Assembly: GCA_015680685.1 (NCBI GenBank)
Contig: MNCI01004881.1
Span: 288,327-352,326 of the forward strand
Source: Gnetum montanum
Lineage: Eukaryota; Streptophyta; Gnetopsida; Gnetales; Gnetaceae
DNA length: 64,000 bases
Direction of reading: 5' to 3'
Shown: piece after piece, positions 1 to 11,210 of the stretch
Numbering within the stretch: the stretch's first letter is position 1
Layout of the letters: each line of letters starts with the position of its first letter
Made by a program: the position numbers and the translations under genes
Notes under the pieces: model-generated
What the model was told of the DNA's origin: nothing
What the model saw: only the letters and a program-made list of their open reading frames with translations
The model's database searches: none

Positions 1-53
1 ATAATATAAGATATTTACAAGTATTTTAAGACGATGATCAAGTACTAAGGTTT

Positions 54-2333
54 ATGAAGAATAAACAAGAATTTGAGGGTCAAGTGATACTTGAAACATC
101 ATCAAATTCCAAAGCTAATTTCATTCCAAAAAGGATGATTGATTTGGAACATGAGTTCAAGAAAAATTTACTTACTGGAAAGGATTTACAAAACTCAGAT
201 AGTCAAGCGTTCAAGGTAGTGAATTTTGGGTTAGACAAGATGCCAAAGATGTTGAATGTTGCAAAGGAAAGAGATTAAAATTTCAAGCGAGACCTGTTGT
301 CATGTCTAAGGAATAATTTGGACAATTTTGCTTGGTCCTATGATGATCTTAAAGCTTTTAGGAAAGATGTGATGACACACAAGATTCCTTTAATTAAAGG
401 TTGCAAAACAGTCAAGCAAAAATAAAGGAAATTTAATCCATCATTTGAACTAGATATGGAAGCCGAAATCAAGAAGTTGTTGCAAGCACAAATCATATAT
501 CCAATACGATATTCGACATGGCTTGCTAACCTTGTTCCAGTAAGAAAGAAAAATGGTGATATAAGGCTTTGTGTAGACTTTAGAAATCTAAATGATGCTT
601 CAAAAAAGGATAAGTATCCACTTCCAAGAATTGATGAGATGCTGATTAAAGTCTCAGGTTGTCAAGCATATTCTTTCTTAGACGGTTTCTCAGGTTATAA
701 TCAAATCGTCGTAGATAAGAATGATAGATACAAAACATCATTTATCACCAAATGGGGAACTTTTTCCTACCAAAGAATGCCATTTGGATTGTCAAATGCT
801 GGAGCTACTTTTCAAAGAGCAATGGATTTAGCATTCAAGGATTTATTAGGAAAATTCGTGGTGGTTTATTTGGATGATATTACAATATTTTCAAAGAAGA
901 AAGAAGATCATATTGATCATCTCCAGCAAGTTTTCGACAGATGTCGTGAGTTTGGTATTTCACTAAATTCTAAGAAGTGTATCTTTGGGGTTAAATCTGG
1001 AAGTTTATTAGGACACGTGATATGTCAAGAAGGAATTGCCATAGAAAATTCATAAATCCAAGCAGTACAGAATATTGAGCATCCCACAAGTAAGAAATCT
1101 CTTAGATCTTTCTTTGGGAAAATAAACTTTGTGAAAAAGTTCATCCCTGGGTTTACTAAAATTACCAAACATTTGATGCGTATGTTAAAAAAGGATATTT
1201 TAGTAGAGAAAACACCAGAATCAGAAAGAGCTTTATCAGAAATCAAAAAGGCTATACAAGAGGCTCTATATTTGGTAAAGCCTAGGCTTAAAGAAGATTT
1301 TTGATTATACTCATTTGCTTCAAATGATTCTATCACTACTGTTCTAACACAAAAGGATAATGAAGGTCAAGATGAACCAATTGGATTTTTTGGGTATCAG
1401 TTGAAAGGTTCAGAGTTAAATTATTCAGACTTAGAGAAATAAGCTTTCGTTGTCATCAAAGCACTTCAGCATTTTAAGTATTATTTGGAAAGTTCATTAG
1501 TACACATTATGTTAATTGAACTTGCAGTCAAGCGATTCCTATCCCAAAATGAGATTGGATTGAAAAGAGGAAAATGGCTTATTAAGTTGCAAAGTTTCAA
1601 ATTTTCATTGGAAATATGCAAGACAATTAAGGGAATGGGACTAGCCAAGTTAATGACTAAAGAAAGTGAAGTGTGTACACTTGACACCCATGAAGGAAAT
1701 TGGTATGATGAGATTTTCAAATTTCTTAGTACAAGAAAAATCCCAAATAATTTAACTGTAAGTCAAAAGAGAGCTTTATTCAAAAAAGCACGAAGATTTA
1801 TTGTTAAAGATGGTATATTATATAGAAAGGATTTTCGGGGAGTTTTATTGGAATGTGTTCATAATGATCAAATTAGTTTCATCTTGGAACAATTTCATGA
1901 TCATTTGAATCTATTTTATGAATCCCCTAAATCAACTATGCAACATATACTTCGATATGGTTATTACTGGCCTTCCATGTATCAAGACATTAGTTCAAAG
2001 ATTCAAAAATGCTATAAATGTCAAATTCATGGGCCCAAGATTAAAAGGGCTAGAGCCCCTTTAAAGCCAGTAGTTGCAGATAGACCATTTCAGCAATGGG
2101 GTTTGGATTTTATTGGTACAATTACTCCTTCAAGAGCTTTTCACAAGTTTATTCTCACAGCTACTGATTATTTCACTAAATGGTTTGAAGAAAAAGCTCT
2201 AAGAGGAAGTTCAGCATCAGACGTGATTAAGTTTCTAGAAGACCACATTCTAAATAGATTTGGTGTACCTGAAGTGTTAGTGTCAGACAATGGACCCACC
2301 TTTAAATCCGAAGAGCTTATCGGGTGGGCATGA
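54..2333 (+). pseudogene. Ty3/gypsy pol remnant (RT, RNase H, integrase), element 1
   Basis: Reverse transcriptase, RNase H and integrase of a Ty3/gypsy LTR retrotransposon. One reading frame can be followed from 54 to 2333, broken only by in-frame stops (276-278, 423-425, 1053-1055, 1302-1304, 1440-1442) and no frameshift. The RT part (about 456-1055) has the FLDGFSGYNQ block, MPFGLSNAGATFQ and the catalytic YLDD (VVVYLDDITIF). RNase H follows to about 1490. Integrase shows the HHCC zinc site (HDHLN ... CYKCQ, about 1900-2030) and a core with GLDFIG, DYFTKW and SDNGPTF. The frame stops abruptly after the second catalytic Asp of the DDE core, where sequence of another element begins, so the integrase glutamate and everything downstream are lost. 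The PLPRID/SFLDGFSGYNQ style suggests the Tat/Ogre side of Ty3/gypsy; this lineage call is inference. The left end lies outside the window. Confidence 0.9.
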
Positions 2334-3209
2334 ATGTGATTGATGCAAATGGAGGCACCATGTGAAACTTAAGGCAAATAAAATGAGTAGCAATAGTGTT
2401 ATCAAAGCCAGTGTGATGAATGATGCAGCAGGCATTGATGAAGAAATGTCATGAATTACAGTAGCAGATGAATATGCCAGAAATGATCTGGCTAGTTTAT
2501 AGTCTTAGCGGATTGTCGTGGGTTAGTTTTACGTCATAACCTGTTGGACATTGCCAGTTTATCGTCATAGTGGACGGTAGGATGCTAGTTTATAGTCGTG
2601 GCAGACTATGAAGAGGCAAGCTAGTTTATAGTCTTAGCAGACTTTGGTGAATGAGTGTGACAGTTTAGTGTCATGTCGGATAGAGCACTATGATGTTAAT
2701 TGACCGTCATGACGCCAGGACATTCTGTGGTATCAATTTTAAGTCATGATACCAGGACTGCTCTATGTGGATGCATGCGTGTGCGTCTGTATGATCCTAT
2801 AAACAAAAGCTACTAGAGAAAATAATATTAAATAGCAACTACAGAATACATGAACTAAAATGCACCAATAAATAGAAAATAATGTGAAACGGTTGTAGTT
2901 TAAGGCCTTTTCAAGCCATGGTTTAGTTTAAGGCCTTTTTGGGTCATTAGAGAACGCGTAAGCTAATACAATACAAACTAAGGTGACGTATGCACAACGA
3001 ACAAAGGTGAAGAATGGGCAGAGATCAGATGTGTCTTTGGCCGCAGGGGAGTCTTGATTATTCGGTTGTTTCTTAGTCGGACATGGTCTAGGAGGCGTGG
3101 TAGTTTGCTCTGGGAGGCTTTCAGTTTTTACCCCTCGTTCGAGCGTTTTAGCTCTAGGTGTTGTGTTTGTTGTTGTGGGTGTTGCTTCAAGAGGCTCCTC
3201 TCACAAGAC
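2334..3209 (-). repeat. Hairpin-repeat region at the 3' end of element 2
   Basis: No gene. The stretch holds about ten copies of a short motif which on the plus strand begins (T)AGTTTA and continues into a small inverted repeat. Clear stems include ATAGTC/GACTAT at 2592-2597 and 2604-2609 and CGTC/GACG at 2563-2566 and 2573-2576, both with 6-nt loops. Between 2,891 and 2,947 two copies have GGCC-type stems. The order of copies between 2,492 and 2,780 parallels 10,855-11,190 of the big element. The first 150 bases have no feature I recognise. Confidence 0.7.
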
Positions 3210-6200
3210 CTATGACATCTCTATGTTGTGGTTAACTTGAAAGGGAGTGTTGTCGCCATGTATAATGACTTGTCCACCTTCATATGGAAGGTGGATTTCT
3301 TGATGTATCGGTGAGGAAACAGCTTGTTGTTGTGCTAGCCAAGGTCTACCAAGAATCATGTTGAAATTGGGCATCTCTTCTATGATAGTGAATTCCGCGC
3401 TGGTGGAGAATTATTCTCCTGTCACAAAGGCTAAGTTGATTGTGGCCTTAACTGTGATACATGATCCATTGAAAGATTTTAAACACATGGTTTCTGTTGG
3501 CATGATCTCATCTGTCATGCCTAGTTTTTCGATGACGGAGTATAGAACTACGTTTGTTGTTGCACCATCATCAACGTGCACTCTGTAAATGGTGCATTGC
3601 CCAACACGTACACTAATCGATAATGGAGCTGTTGTGACTTCCCCTCGTTCAGGGTTACATTTAACTACATCATCACGAAAGGCTAAGGTGTTTGAACCCA
3701 ATCCTTATGGTGTGTGTTGTGAAATCATTGCATGGATGGATTCCATGTTAGCAGGGATGTCCTCTATAATAGGAATGGATGCTAACATTTGCGCTAAGGC
3801 TTCACGATGAGCTAATGATGTCATGACCAAATCGTATAAGCTCATGGTTGTGTTCATTTGTTTGAGCATTTGTTTCATCTGGGCCAGTGTAGCTACAAAG
3901 TCTATGTTGTCTGCCATTGTGTTGGTTGCCTCTATATGGGTTGAGGGCTTGGGCCTGGTTTATTTGGGATTAGGGGCAGGGCCCCTAGTGTTCAGTTGTT
4001 GTATACGAGGTGTGTCCTTTGTTTCAGCTGTGGGTGTTGTTCGTTGTTTATTTATCCTCTTCTACTACCATTTGGTAGGCTTATCCATGTTGTTGGCAAG
4101 GTTAACTCTTGAGGGAGAAGAGGTTGAGACGTTTCCTACGGTTGGGCTCAGGGTAAGTGAGGGGCCATCGCATGGTGGCACTTTTATGACAAATGGGAGT
4201 TTAGGAGGTGTTGTTGTTGTTTGACTAGCTTGTTGTGGCACCTTGATAACGAAATGTTTCTTTATTGTTGTCGTTGGTGCAACATGCCAGTTTAACATCT
4301 TAGCGGACGACTGTGATGGTACTTTGACCACAAAGGGTGTCTTCGGTGCTTGGGATTGTGTTGCATCTGGCTAGTTTAACATCTTAGTGAACGCATGAGG
4401 TGGTGGTACTTTGACCACGAAGGATGTCGTCGATGCTCTAGGTGGCACCTTGATGACAATGGGAGGCCCCTTACTAGTGGAGGCAAAGGGGCTTGTTGCC
4501 TTGTTGGGAGGCACATGGATCACAAAAGGTTGGCGCACAGGTTTAGGCTTACTATCTATGCCAATGGAGTTTATGACATAGGAGGCATAATCTATGCTAG
4601 GTTGATTCAGGGTGTTGATGTTTAGTTGGCCCTGTTCTATCATTACTTGTAGATCATCCTGTAATGCCTGATAGTTGTCGATATTATGACTGGACATCTG
4701 GTGGTAGTGATAGAATTAATCTAATTTGAAGTGTCATGGGACCGAGGGCTCATTTGGTGCTGCTAAGGTGGGGTTCCTCAGTAGCTCACAGTACCTATCG
4801 TGTCTTCGACGGGCATTTTCTGCTACTTGTTTGTATTGGATTTGCCCAGTTCTAAGGAGTTTCTCTAGTAGTTTAGAGGGTCACGTGGGTAGCGACGTAT
4901 ACTTAGAGTGATCCTTGCACTAAAAGTTGGGCCTTGGGGTGGCCCTTGTTGTTGTAGGCGGATTGGTACTGGTGTTTGTTGTTTTTGTGCTTGCAACTAC
5001 AATTTCCATTGTTGTCTATTGTTTGGCAATGTGTTGGTTCTTGTAAGCCACATAGGCAGGGTCATTGCTGGTTTTTGCAGCTTGTTCAATGTTCTTGATC
5101 TGTGTGAATACTTGGCTCAACGTTTGAGCACTTAGGTAGTATAGTTTTGACTTAATGAAGTCATTCACAGCTCCCTTCAGAATTGTAAGCAAATACTTTT
5201 CAGGGATGGGCTCATGAAGTTCGTTAAGGGTTGCACTCCATCGTTGGATAAACTTTTGCACAGGCTCAAGTGGTGCTTGTTTCACCTGTATCAGAGTGTC
5301 TAGGGTTGCTTCAGGCTTCAAGTTGTACTTAAACCTGGTAATGAACTGATGTAACAGATTCTCAAGAGAGGATATGGAGTTACGAGGTAAGGCTCGGTAC
5401 CAGTCCAAGGCTATGCCTGTTAAGGACATAGCAAACACGCACAAGATTGCGTGGGGCCAAGCTTGAAGTAATAGAGTTTCTGATCAAAATGTGACTAAGT
5501 GAGCATTTGGATCTCCCTTCCCATTGTATTTGGTCAGCTGTGGAAGTGTGATTCCCTTGGGCAAAGCTAACGGTGGCACTAAAGGGCTAATTGGATCATC
5601 GTGATAGAAGTCTAGTACTTTAACTTGTTCAATGTTTGCCGTTTTGAGGTGCTTTACCTCTTCAGCTAATGCTTGCATCATTTGTTTGGCTTTTGCCCAC
5701 TCTTGAGCGGTAGGCAGATTACTTGGTTGGGGAGGTTGTTGGGTTGTCATTTGTTGCTGTGGAGCAATGTTCAAAGTTATGGTTGTGGGGTGTGGCATGT
5801 TGAAGTGAGTGGGTTGTTGAACAAGGGGTATGGTTCCTTGCCTAGCCACAAACTGTGAAGTGTTACCCTAGATGTGCAGGGTCGATGTAGTGAAAGTGGC
5901 CCTATGCATTTGCGTGTGAGGTATGTACTTGGTGGAGATGGGTGTGGGTAATCTCTGTTGGGATACCAGTTCTTGTATGCTCATTAATACTTGGTGAGTG
6001 GCCATCTGTCCCATGCGAGGATGGAGTGATGGGTTCATGTAGGCATTGGGACTGAGGGTGTGGTATGAATCCTCTAGTTCAAATTGTGCCTCGAAGTCAT
6101 CTACATCATGTTGGTTTTGGGGCTCCTCAGTGGGTCACCGTGTGTTTTGGCTTCTTGCTAGAAGGAGTTGGGAGATGAGCCTATGATTAGGCTCAGAAAG

Positions 6201-6389
6201 GGGGATGATGTCATATACAGAGGGGATGAATTCATGACCTCCCATGTATATACGCTCGAAGTTTCATTTTGCCTCCTGTTCTGTGTGGTCAATGGGAAAG
6301 TTGGCCTGAATCTTCATACAGATGTAGTTGTATTGTTCCTGTGTGAGGATTATGAAGGTGCGTGCATTAGAGGTCTGGGATGGTTCCAT
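3210..6389 (-). pseudogene. gag-protease polyprotein, element 2
   Basis: Structural gag and aspartic protease of the Tat-related element. Read on the minus strand from ATG 6389, one frame runs to TAG at 3210, with a few internal stops (one visible near 6,300). Domains in order: a start region with GGHEFIPS; the gag core with DFYHDDPIS (about 5,610) and a Retrotrans_gag segment containing ALDWYRALPR and VQKFIQRWS (5,444-5,016); a linker with five copies of a (P)FVVKVPP-type peptide (4,640-4,200); then protease with VHVDDGATTNVV, where DDG stands at the usual D-T/S-G position (about 3,575), and ILGRPWLAQ (about 3,330). No RT follows. Two hairpin-repeat units are embedded in the coding linker (4,290 and 4,374). 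Gag is recognised with high confidence; the protease call rests on the DDG and ILGRPW pair. Confidence 0.85.
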
Positions 6390-6922
6390 GGTGATGTATG
6401 ACAGGGCAGCGTACGAGTTGGCGAACAAGTGCTAAGTGTGTTTTGGGCTAAGTATACAGAGTGTATGGCGTGTGAACACTGAAAATTTTTCTAACTGTCC
6501 AGCGTGTACAGCGTAAATGGGAGAAAATATGGCTAAGTATGAAATTATGAACCGTACTCATACACGGATGGTGATCTTGGGTAAAAGGAAGTCATCTTGG
6601 AATCGTTATGTTGTGTGTATTGTATGCATTGGACTAGGTGATCCATGTTGGTGACAGTTGGCACTTAGACCGACTTGAAGTTAGGTGCGAATTCCAGTGA
6701 ATTCGACTTTGAAACGGATGTGTTTTGTGTGTTTTCGTTGAAAAAACACTGTAGCTGCACTGTAGCAGCGTGAACACTGTAGCAGCGTGAACACTGTAGC
6801 AGTGTAAACCCTGTAGCAGCATGAACCCTGTAGCAGCGTAAACACTGCGTTTGAACAGGTCACGTGATTAGCATTTCATTTAAACAAAAAACAAGTCAGG
6901 CCCTCCTTCTAGCATCATTTTC
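6390..6922 (-). repeat. 5' UTR of element 2 with a 17-bp tandem repeat
   Basis: Between the gag start and the LTR edge there is no gene. A 17-bp unit (core CTGTAGCAGCGTGAACA) is repeated five to six times at 6,749-6,850, as shown by CTGTAG at 6760, 6777, 6794, 6811 and 6828. Reading frames on either strand here are by-products of the repeat. Confidence 0.7.
6901..6920 (-). promoter_or_regulatory. Primer-binding-site-like sequence, element 2
   Basis: On the minus strand TGATGCTAGAAGGAGGG follows directly inside the LTR edge. The same site in the big element reads TTGGCGCTAGAAGGAGGG, so this is a mutated copy. Its position fits a tRNA primer site; the primer tRNA was not identified. Confidence 0.55.
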
Positions 6923-7627
6923 TGTACTGTTCGAAATCGTCAGTCTCCGGCTGGAATGAAACAGAAACCAGGAGATTCTTGGACAAGCATAGAAGACCCT
7001 ACCTTTGCTTGAGAGCAAGCTATAATTAACGAAGGCAGAGTACCTTGAATGGTCTGCACGTGGATCAAACAAGGATTTCCCCGAACGTACACTAATATTC
7101 TGTACACTGGGTTATATGTAAACAGCGTAACTAACATCAAACGGAGTGTAAACGTACAAGAAAGTAAATAATAAGCATGCAATAATGAACGAAACATTGT
7201 AACAAATCTTAGCAAAAGAAATGTGGTAATATTATTGCGAAATTGAAAGTTACAATGCACCAGTCTAACGCAGTTGTGGATCTGACACAAGGCAGACGAA
7301 GAGCCCTGGTGAATGTGGAGGGATGATAGTGTGCTGGTTTGAACTGTAGGCACAGCATGAAGGCTGTATGCTTAGCGTGCAGGGTTGAGGTCCAGCATAC
7401 AGGTTTTTATTTTGCTTTTGTTTCTTAGTGTCTCTCGTTTCTTCCCTCCCGGTTTGCCCAAAATTGCCCCCCATTCATCTAGTGAAAAATTTAGGTTTTT
7501 TATGAGATCTTGGGCCTTGGATTCAGATCTGAAAGGGTATGAGTGGTTGTGGGTGAGAGGATTTCAGGTCGGATGACATGTGGTTGCATTGTCTGAATGC
7601 ATAGAAAATTACAACTGTATAGCGTGC

Positions 7628-7895
7628 TGCATGCCAGTGTGCAGGATGCTAGCGTACAGGGTGCTAGCGTTCAGGATGCCATCATACAGGATGCCAGCGT
7701 ACAGGGTGCCAGCGTACAAGATGCCAGCGTACAGGATGCCAGCGTACAAGGTGCCCATTTACAGGATGCGAGCGTACAAGGTGCCAGCATACTGCATGCC
7801 AGCGTACAGGGTGTCAGTGTACAGGATGCCAACGTACAGGGTGCCAACATACAGGATGCCAACGTATAGGATGCCAGCGTACTGCATGCTAGCGT
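7628..7895. repeat. 16-bp minisatellite, about 17 copies
   Basis: The unit GATGCCAGCGTACAGG is repeated with single-base variants. Because 16 is not a multiple of three, all frames stay open, and long open frames on both strands here (Tyr/Pro/Ala-rich or Ala/Ser/Val/Gln-rich) are artefacts. The core AGCGTA is the same motif that fills the other LTRs and the 5' UTR of the big element. Confidence 0.85.
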
Positions 7896-7929
7896 ACACC
7901 AAAAATGTACCCAGCGTATACACATGAAA

Positions 7930-8510
7930 ATGCTTCATTTTAAGGTCAAAACTTGATTTTCGGGTGCCTATGATGATGCCCAACAGTTTCCCTACCTCCA
8001 GGAGTTAATTTCAGGTGAAAATCTCGCTGTTTGGTGCCCGTTTTGGGCTGTTTCTGGTGGTGTACGTTGGGCTACACGCTGGGCGTGCAAAGTACGTATG
8101 CTCAGCATATAGGTCATGGAAGTGCATCATTTTGAGGTTGAAACTTGATTTTCAGGTGCCTGAGAGCTACTAGGAACCTTAGTAAAGGTCTTGGGGTGTC
8201 CAGGCGCTTAATTCTGGCATGTTTTGACTCATTTTTGGGGCCCAAAAGTTGCTGCACGCTGGTTGCACGCTGGGAGTACAAGAATGAAAGACCATCATTT
8301 GGAGCCCAAAATTTGATTTTCAAGTGCCTGAGAGCTGTTGGGGACCTTGGGTAAGGTCCTAGGGGGTCCAGATGCTCAATTCTTGCATGTTTTGACTCAT
8401 TTTTGGGGCTCAAAAGCTGTTGTACGCTGGCTGCACGCTAGGCATACATGAATAAAAGACCATCATTTTGAGCCCAAAATTTGATTTTCAAGTGCCTGAG
8501 AGCTGCTGGG
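7930..8510. repeat. 165-180 bp tandem unit in the LTR of element 2, left copies
   Basis: Units share a segment 'CATCATTTGGAGCCCAAAA' followed by TTGATTTTCAAGTGCCTGAG, and then ACCTTGG-AAGGTC and TTTTGACTCATTTTTGG. Starts lie near 7,930, 8,118, 8,283 and 8,451. The array continues to the right of the nested element (26,909-27,400), so the nested element landed inside a repeat unit. Confidence 0.75.
8506..8510. repeat. Target-site duplication, left copy (CTGGG)
   Basis: Five bases next to the left LTR edge at 8,511. The right copy is CTAGG at 26,909-26,913, one mismatch. Five-bp duplications are usual for Ty3/gypsy integration. Confidence 0.7.
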
Positions 8511-9804
8511 TGTACCACCCGAAATCGTCGATCTCCGACTAGAAGGAAACAGAGACCGTGGGATCGCAGGACGTGCACAGAAGACACTAAATTTGCCTGA
8601 GGGCGAGCTGGAATGAACGAAGGTATAGTACCTTGGGTGATCCGCATGCGGATCAAACAAGGATTTCCCCGAACGTACACCAAAGTGCTATACGCTGGGT
8701 TATACGTAAATGGCGTAGCGGGCGTAAATCAGAGTGTAAACAGTATTACCAATGCAGACAAAGCATAAACGTAAACAGGCGTAAATAGAACACGTACAAC
8801 AATTAATGTAAACTGTAAACGATTTTGGGAAGAAAATGTAACAATGGCATTACAAAATGAAAGTACAATGCACCGGTCTAATGCAATTGTGAGTGGAACA
8901 CAAGGTGGACAAAAAGCCCCGGTGGGTGCAGGGATGATTGCGACTGGTTCACACTATAAGCACAGCGTAGAGGCTATATGCTCAGCGTATAGAGTTGTCC
9001 AGCGTAAGAGGTTTTGTGCTCTGGTTTGCAGCGTCTTTGCTCTCTGGTGTGCTCTGGGAATTTTTGCCAACCCCCTAGATTTCGTAAAAAATTGGGCTTT
9101 TATACAGGGTTTTGATGGCGAACACGAGTTGGGAGACATGTGGCATGTTGACCAAGTGCAAGAGCATAAAATTTACAAGCGTACAATATGTTACATTTGC
9201 CGGGCATATATGCCGAGCGTATATGCTATCTGCAGCGAGCGTAAACTGTGGGCGTATACACTGGAGGTGCTGGGCATATACGCTGGAGCGTATACGCTGG
9301 AAGTGCTAGGCGTATACACCCCAGCGTATACGCTGATGTTTGCTGGGCGTATGTGGACTTAGGCGTAGATGTCGTGGACGCTAGCGTATACGCTGGTGGA
9401 CGCTGGGCATGTACGTTGGGGCATATACGCTGATGTTTGCTGCCTTGTGCCGAATCTTGCTCTGTAGTGCTATTTTCATGCTATCTCCGGAGGTTTCACG
9501 TCGGGTGTATGCATCTGTTGTACTTGCTGAGCGTACATGTGAGGCGTGTACGCTAGGCATATATGCTAGACGTATACGCTGAGATTTGAGCGTATACGCT
9601 GGGAATGTACACTTGGGCGTATACGCTGTGAACTTGAGCATACACGCTGGGCGTATACGCTAAGATTTGATACTTAGCAAAAATTAAGCATCGGATCTCC
9701 GAAGTTGCCAAGTGTGACACCAGATGTAGCTGTGGTTGTCTGTGGGTCCCAAGGACCTGCTTGGTGTTGGACAAGTGTTGAGCTCCAAATTTTGTGGTGT
9801 TTCA
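8511..9804 (-). mobile_element. 3' LTR of the big element
   Basis: 1,294 bp, plus-strand ends TGTACCACCC and GTGTTTCA. It aligns end to end with 25,643-26,908. It contains many AGCGTA, GCGTATACGC and CGCTGGGCGTATA-type motifs between 9,240 and 9,660, with extra copies near 9,255-9,310 that explain the greater length. Confidence 0.9.
9097..9105 (-). promoter_or_regulatory. LTR TATA box, 3' LTR copy
   Basis: GTATAAAAG on the minus strand, at the same place as in the 5' LTR (26,229-26,237). Confidence 0.6.
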
Positions 9805-9822
9805 TTAGCCCCTCTTTGTTGA
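9805..9822 (-). promoter_or_regulatory. Polypurine tract of the big element
   Basis: Minus strand reads CAACAAAGAGGGGCTAA directly before the 3' LTR start TGAAACACC. The same AACAAAGAGGGG tract precedes the 3' LTRs of elements 3 (31,606) and, mutated, 4 (56,696), which supports both the boundary and the relationship. Confidence 0.8.
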
Positions 9823-10854
9823 CTTTTGGAGGAATCGACCCGAGAAGCGTCAACAAAGAAGTGCAAAACACCACAAGCAACTTAATGGAGACTTTGTCTG
9901 TCACCACTTGACTAGACGTCATTGCACCGTGTTTAGTAATACATGGGATTGGGATAATGGAATTTTGTAACTGGTAGGAGAATGGGGATTGTGGGGACTA
10001 GTAGCTGCTCGAGGGATTGTCCTTGATGAAAAGGGGATGCTCTGGTATGTGTGTCATGCTGATCCTTATCAATAGCCATTTTTTAGCGAACTTGGAATTC
10101 AGACATGTAATGTGCGTCCTTTGGTGGAACAAGACTCTTGGGTAATGTTCAAGAGAACTTGCTGGCAAGACCAAAGCCACGGGAGGATGTGTTACATTCT
10201 TTGGAGGAACAGGGCCCTTGTTTAGTTTTTAGGGGAAGCCTATTGGCGGAGAGCCAAAGCTATGCAACTGGATGTTTTTATTTATTTATTATTTTTGACA
10301 TGAGTACTTAGTTCCAAGACAACTGCCTTCCTGCCTGGGGCTTGTATGGGAAGTGCCAAGGGTCTCGCATTTTTTTTTCGAGAAGAAAATTTACTTTGAT
10401 TCTATACTCATGCGCAAGTGCTACGTTGTGTGTCGCAACTACTTCAAGGGGTTACAGTATGCAATAGTGTGCTCAAAGTTTTGGATGTACTGGGTGTATC
10501 AAAAGTGTGATTGAGTAAACTGTGTCGGTGCATAGATAGAGAGTGTTTTGGGAGATGGGGATGTACTAGCAAATGGTTTGATTTAGTCTTGCCATGTGTG
10601 TTGTGAACATTGCCTCATCTTGCTGCTTATGATGGAATGCATTCTTGTACAAATACCTCTGAGTGTCATCCTGCAAACACAACTCCAAGGAGACAAGAAA
10701 ACCATAAGAAAATAAGCGAGCTTAGACTTAAATAGTAACTGATGGAATAAAGACACTGGAAGAGATTTCAGGCAGCAATGTTGGTAGGATCGTCTGATGG
10801 CGGTTTAACCCATGATCATCTGAATGTGGCTGCGGATTGAAGAACCAGAGATGA
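9823..10854 (-). other. 3' UTR of the big element
   Basis: About 1 kb between the hairpin repeats and the PPT. I see no gene. There is a T-rich run near 10,280-10,390 and nothing else I can name. Confidence 0.5.
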
Positions 10855-11190
10855 ACTTGCCAATTTATAGTCTTGGCAGACTATCATGGGTTAGTTTTAT
10901 GTCATAACCCGTTGGACATTGCCCGTTTAGCATTGTGGCGGACGTTACGTTGCCAGTTTTTAGTCTTAGTGCACCGTGAAGAGGTAAACCAGTTTATAGT
11001 TTTAGCGGACTCTGGTGAATGCAATGGTGGTGGTTTACTATCGTGCCGGATGGGTGCTAGTTTATCATCATTGCGGACATGGTGTGGTACTAGTTCATCG
11101 TCATGATTCCAGGATGAGTTTCAGTATCAGTTTTGAGTCATAATCCAGGACTGTTTTATGGTATCAGTTTTAAGTCATGATCCAGGACTT
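10855..11190 (-). repeat. Hairpin-repeat array between integrase and 3' UTR
   Basis: About nine copies of the (T)AGTTTA plus inverted-repeat motif. Examples: ATAGTC (10867-10872) with GACTAT (10879-10884) and a 6-nt loop; ATGTC (10899-10903) with GACAT (10915-10919) and an 11-nt loop. Copy order matches 2,492-2,780 of element 2. Confidence 0.75.
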
Positions 11191-11210
11191 TCACGTACCT
11201 GAGCTTGTAC

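Larger units (their letters stand above)
2334..8510 (-). mobile_element. Element 2: gag-only Tat-like LTR retrotransposon, left part
   Basis: Minus-strand element. Read on the minus strand it has 5' LTR (from 6,923 upward, interrupted at 8,510 by a nested element and continued at 26,909-27,611), PBS, 5' UTR, gag-PR and a hairpin-rich 3' region. It contains no RT, RNase H or integrase: the sequence passes from the end of protease (3,210) through hairpin repeats (2,947-2,891) to others (2,780-2,492) that match the region downstream of integrase in the big element (11,190-10,860). The 3' LTR is absent; the element ends at about 2,334 against element 1. I read it as a non-autonomous, pol-deleted derivative that was later truncated. 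The outer junctions are approximate. Confidence 0.75.
6923..8510 (-). mobile_element. 5' LTR of element 2, first half (continues at 26,909)
   Basis: The LTR edge reads TGTACTGTTCGAAATC on the plus strand, matching the LTR edges at 25,643 and 8,511. The half ends at 8,510, where the big element is inserted. It contains a 16-bp minisatellite (7,628-7,895) and a 165-180 bp tandem unit (from about 7,930) that resumes after the insertion. Total LTR length when the halves are added is about 2.3 kb. Confidence 0.7.

Noticed and set aside
3823-5135. Plus-strand open frames antisense to gag of element 2
   Set aside because: Shadows of the minus-strand gag-PR frame; composition is that of reversed gag codons.
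6634-6863. Leu/Tyr/Cys-rich minus-strand open frames
   Set aside because: Produced by the 17-bp tandem repeat at 6,749-6,850.
7580-7983. Several long open frames on both strands with YRMPAYRVPAY- or SVQDASVQGA-like repeats
   Set aside because: They are generated by the 16-bp minisatellite, which is open in every frame; no start context or homology.
8844-9362. 172-codon open frame within the 3' LTR
   Set aside because: The corresponding frame in the 5' LTR is broken, and the C-terminal half is made of AGCGTATA repeats.
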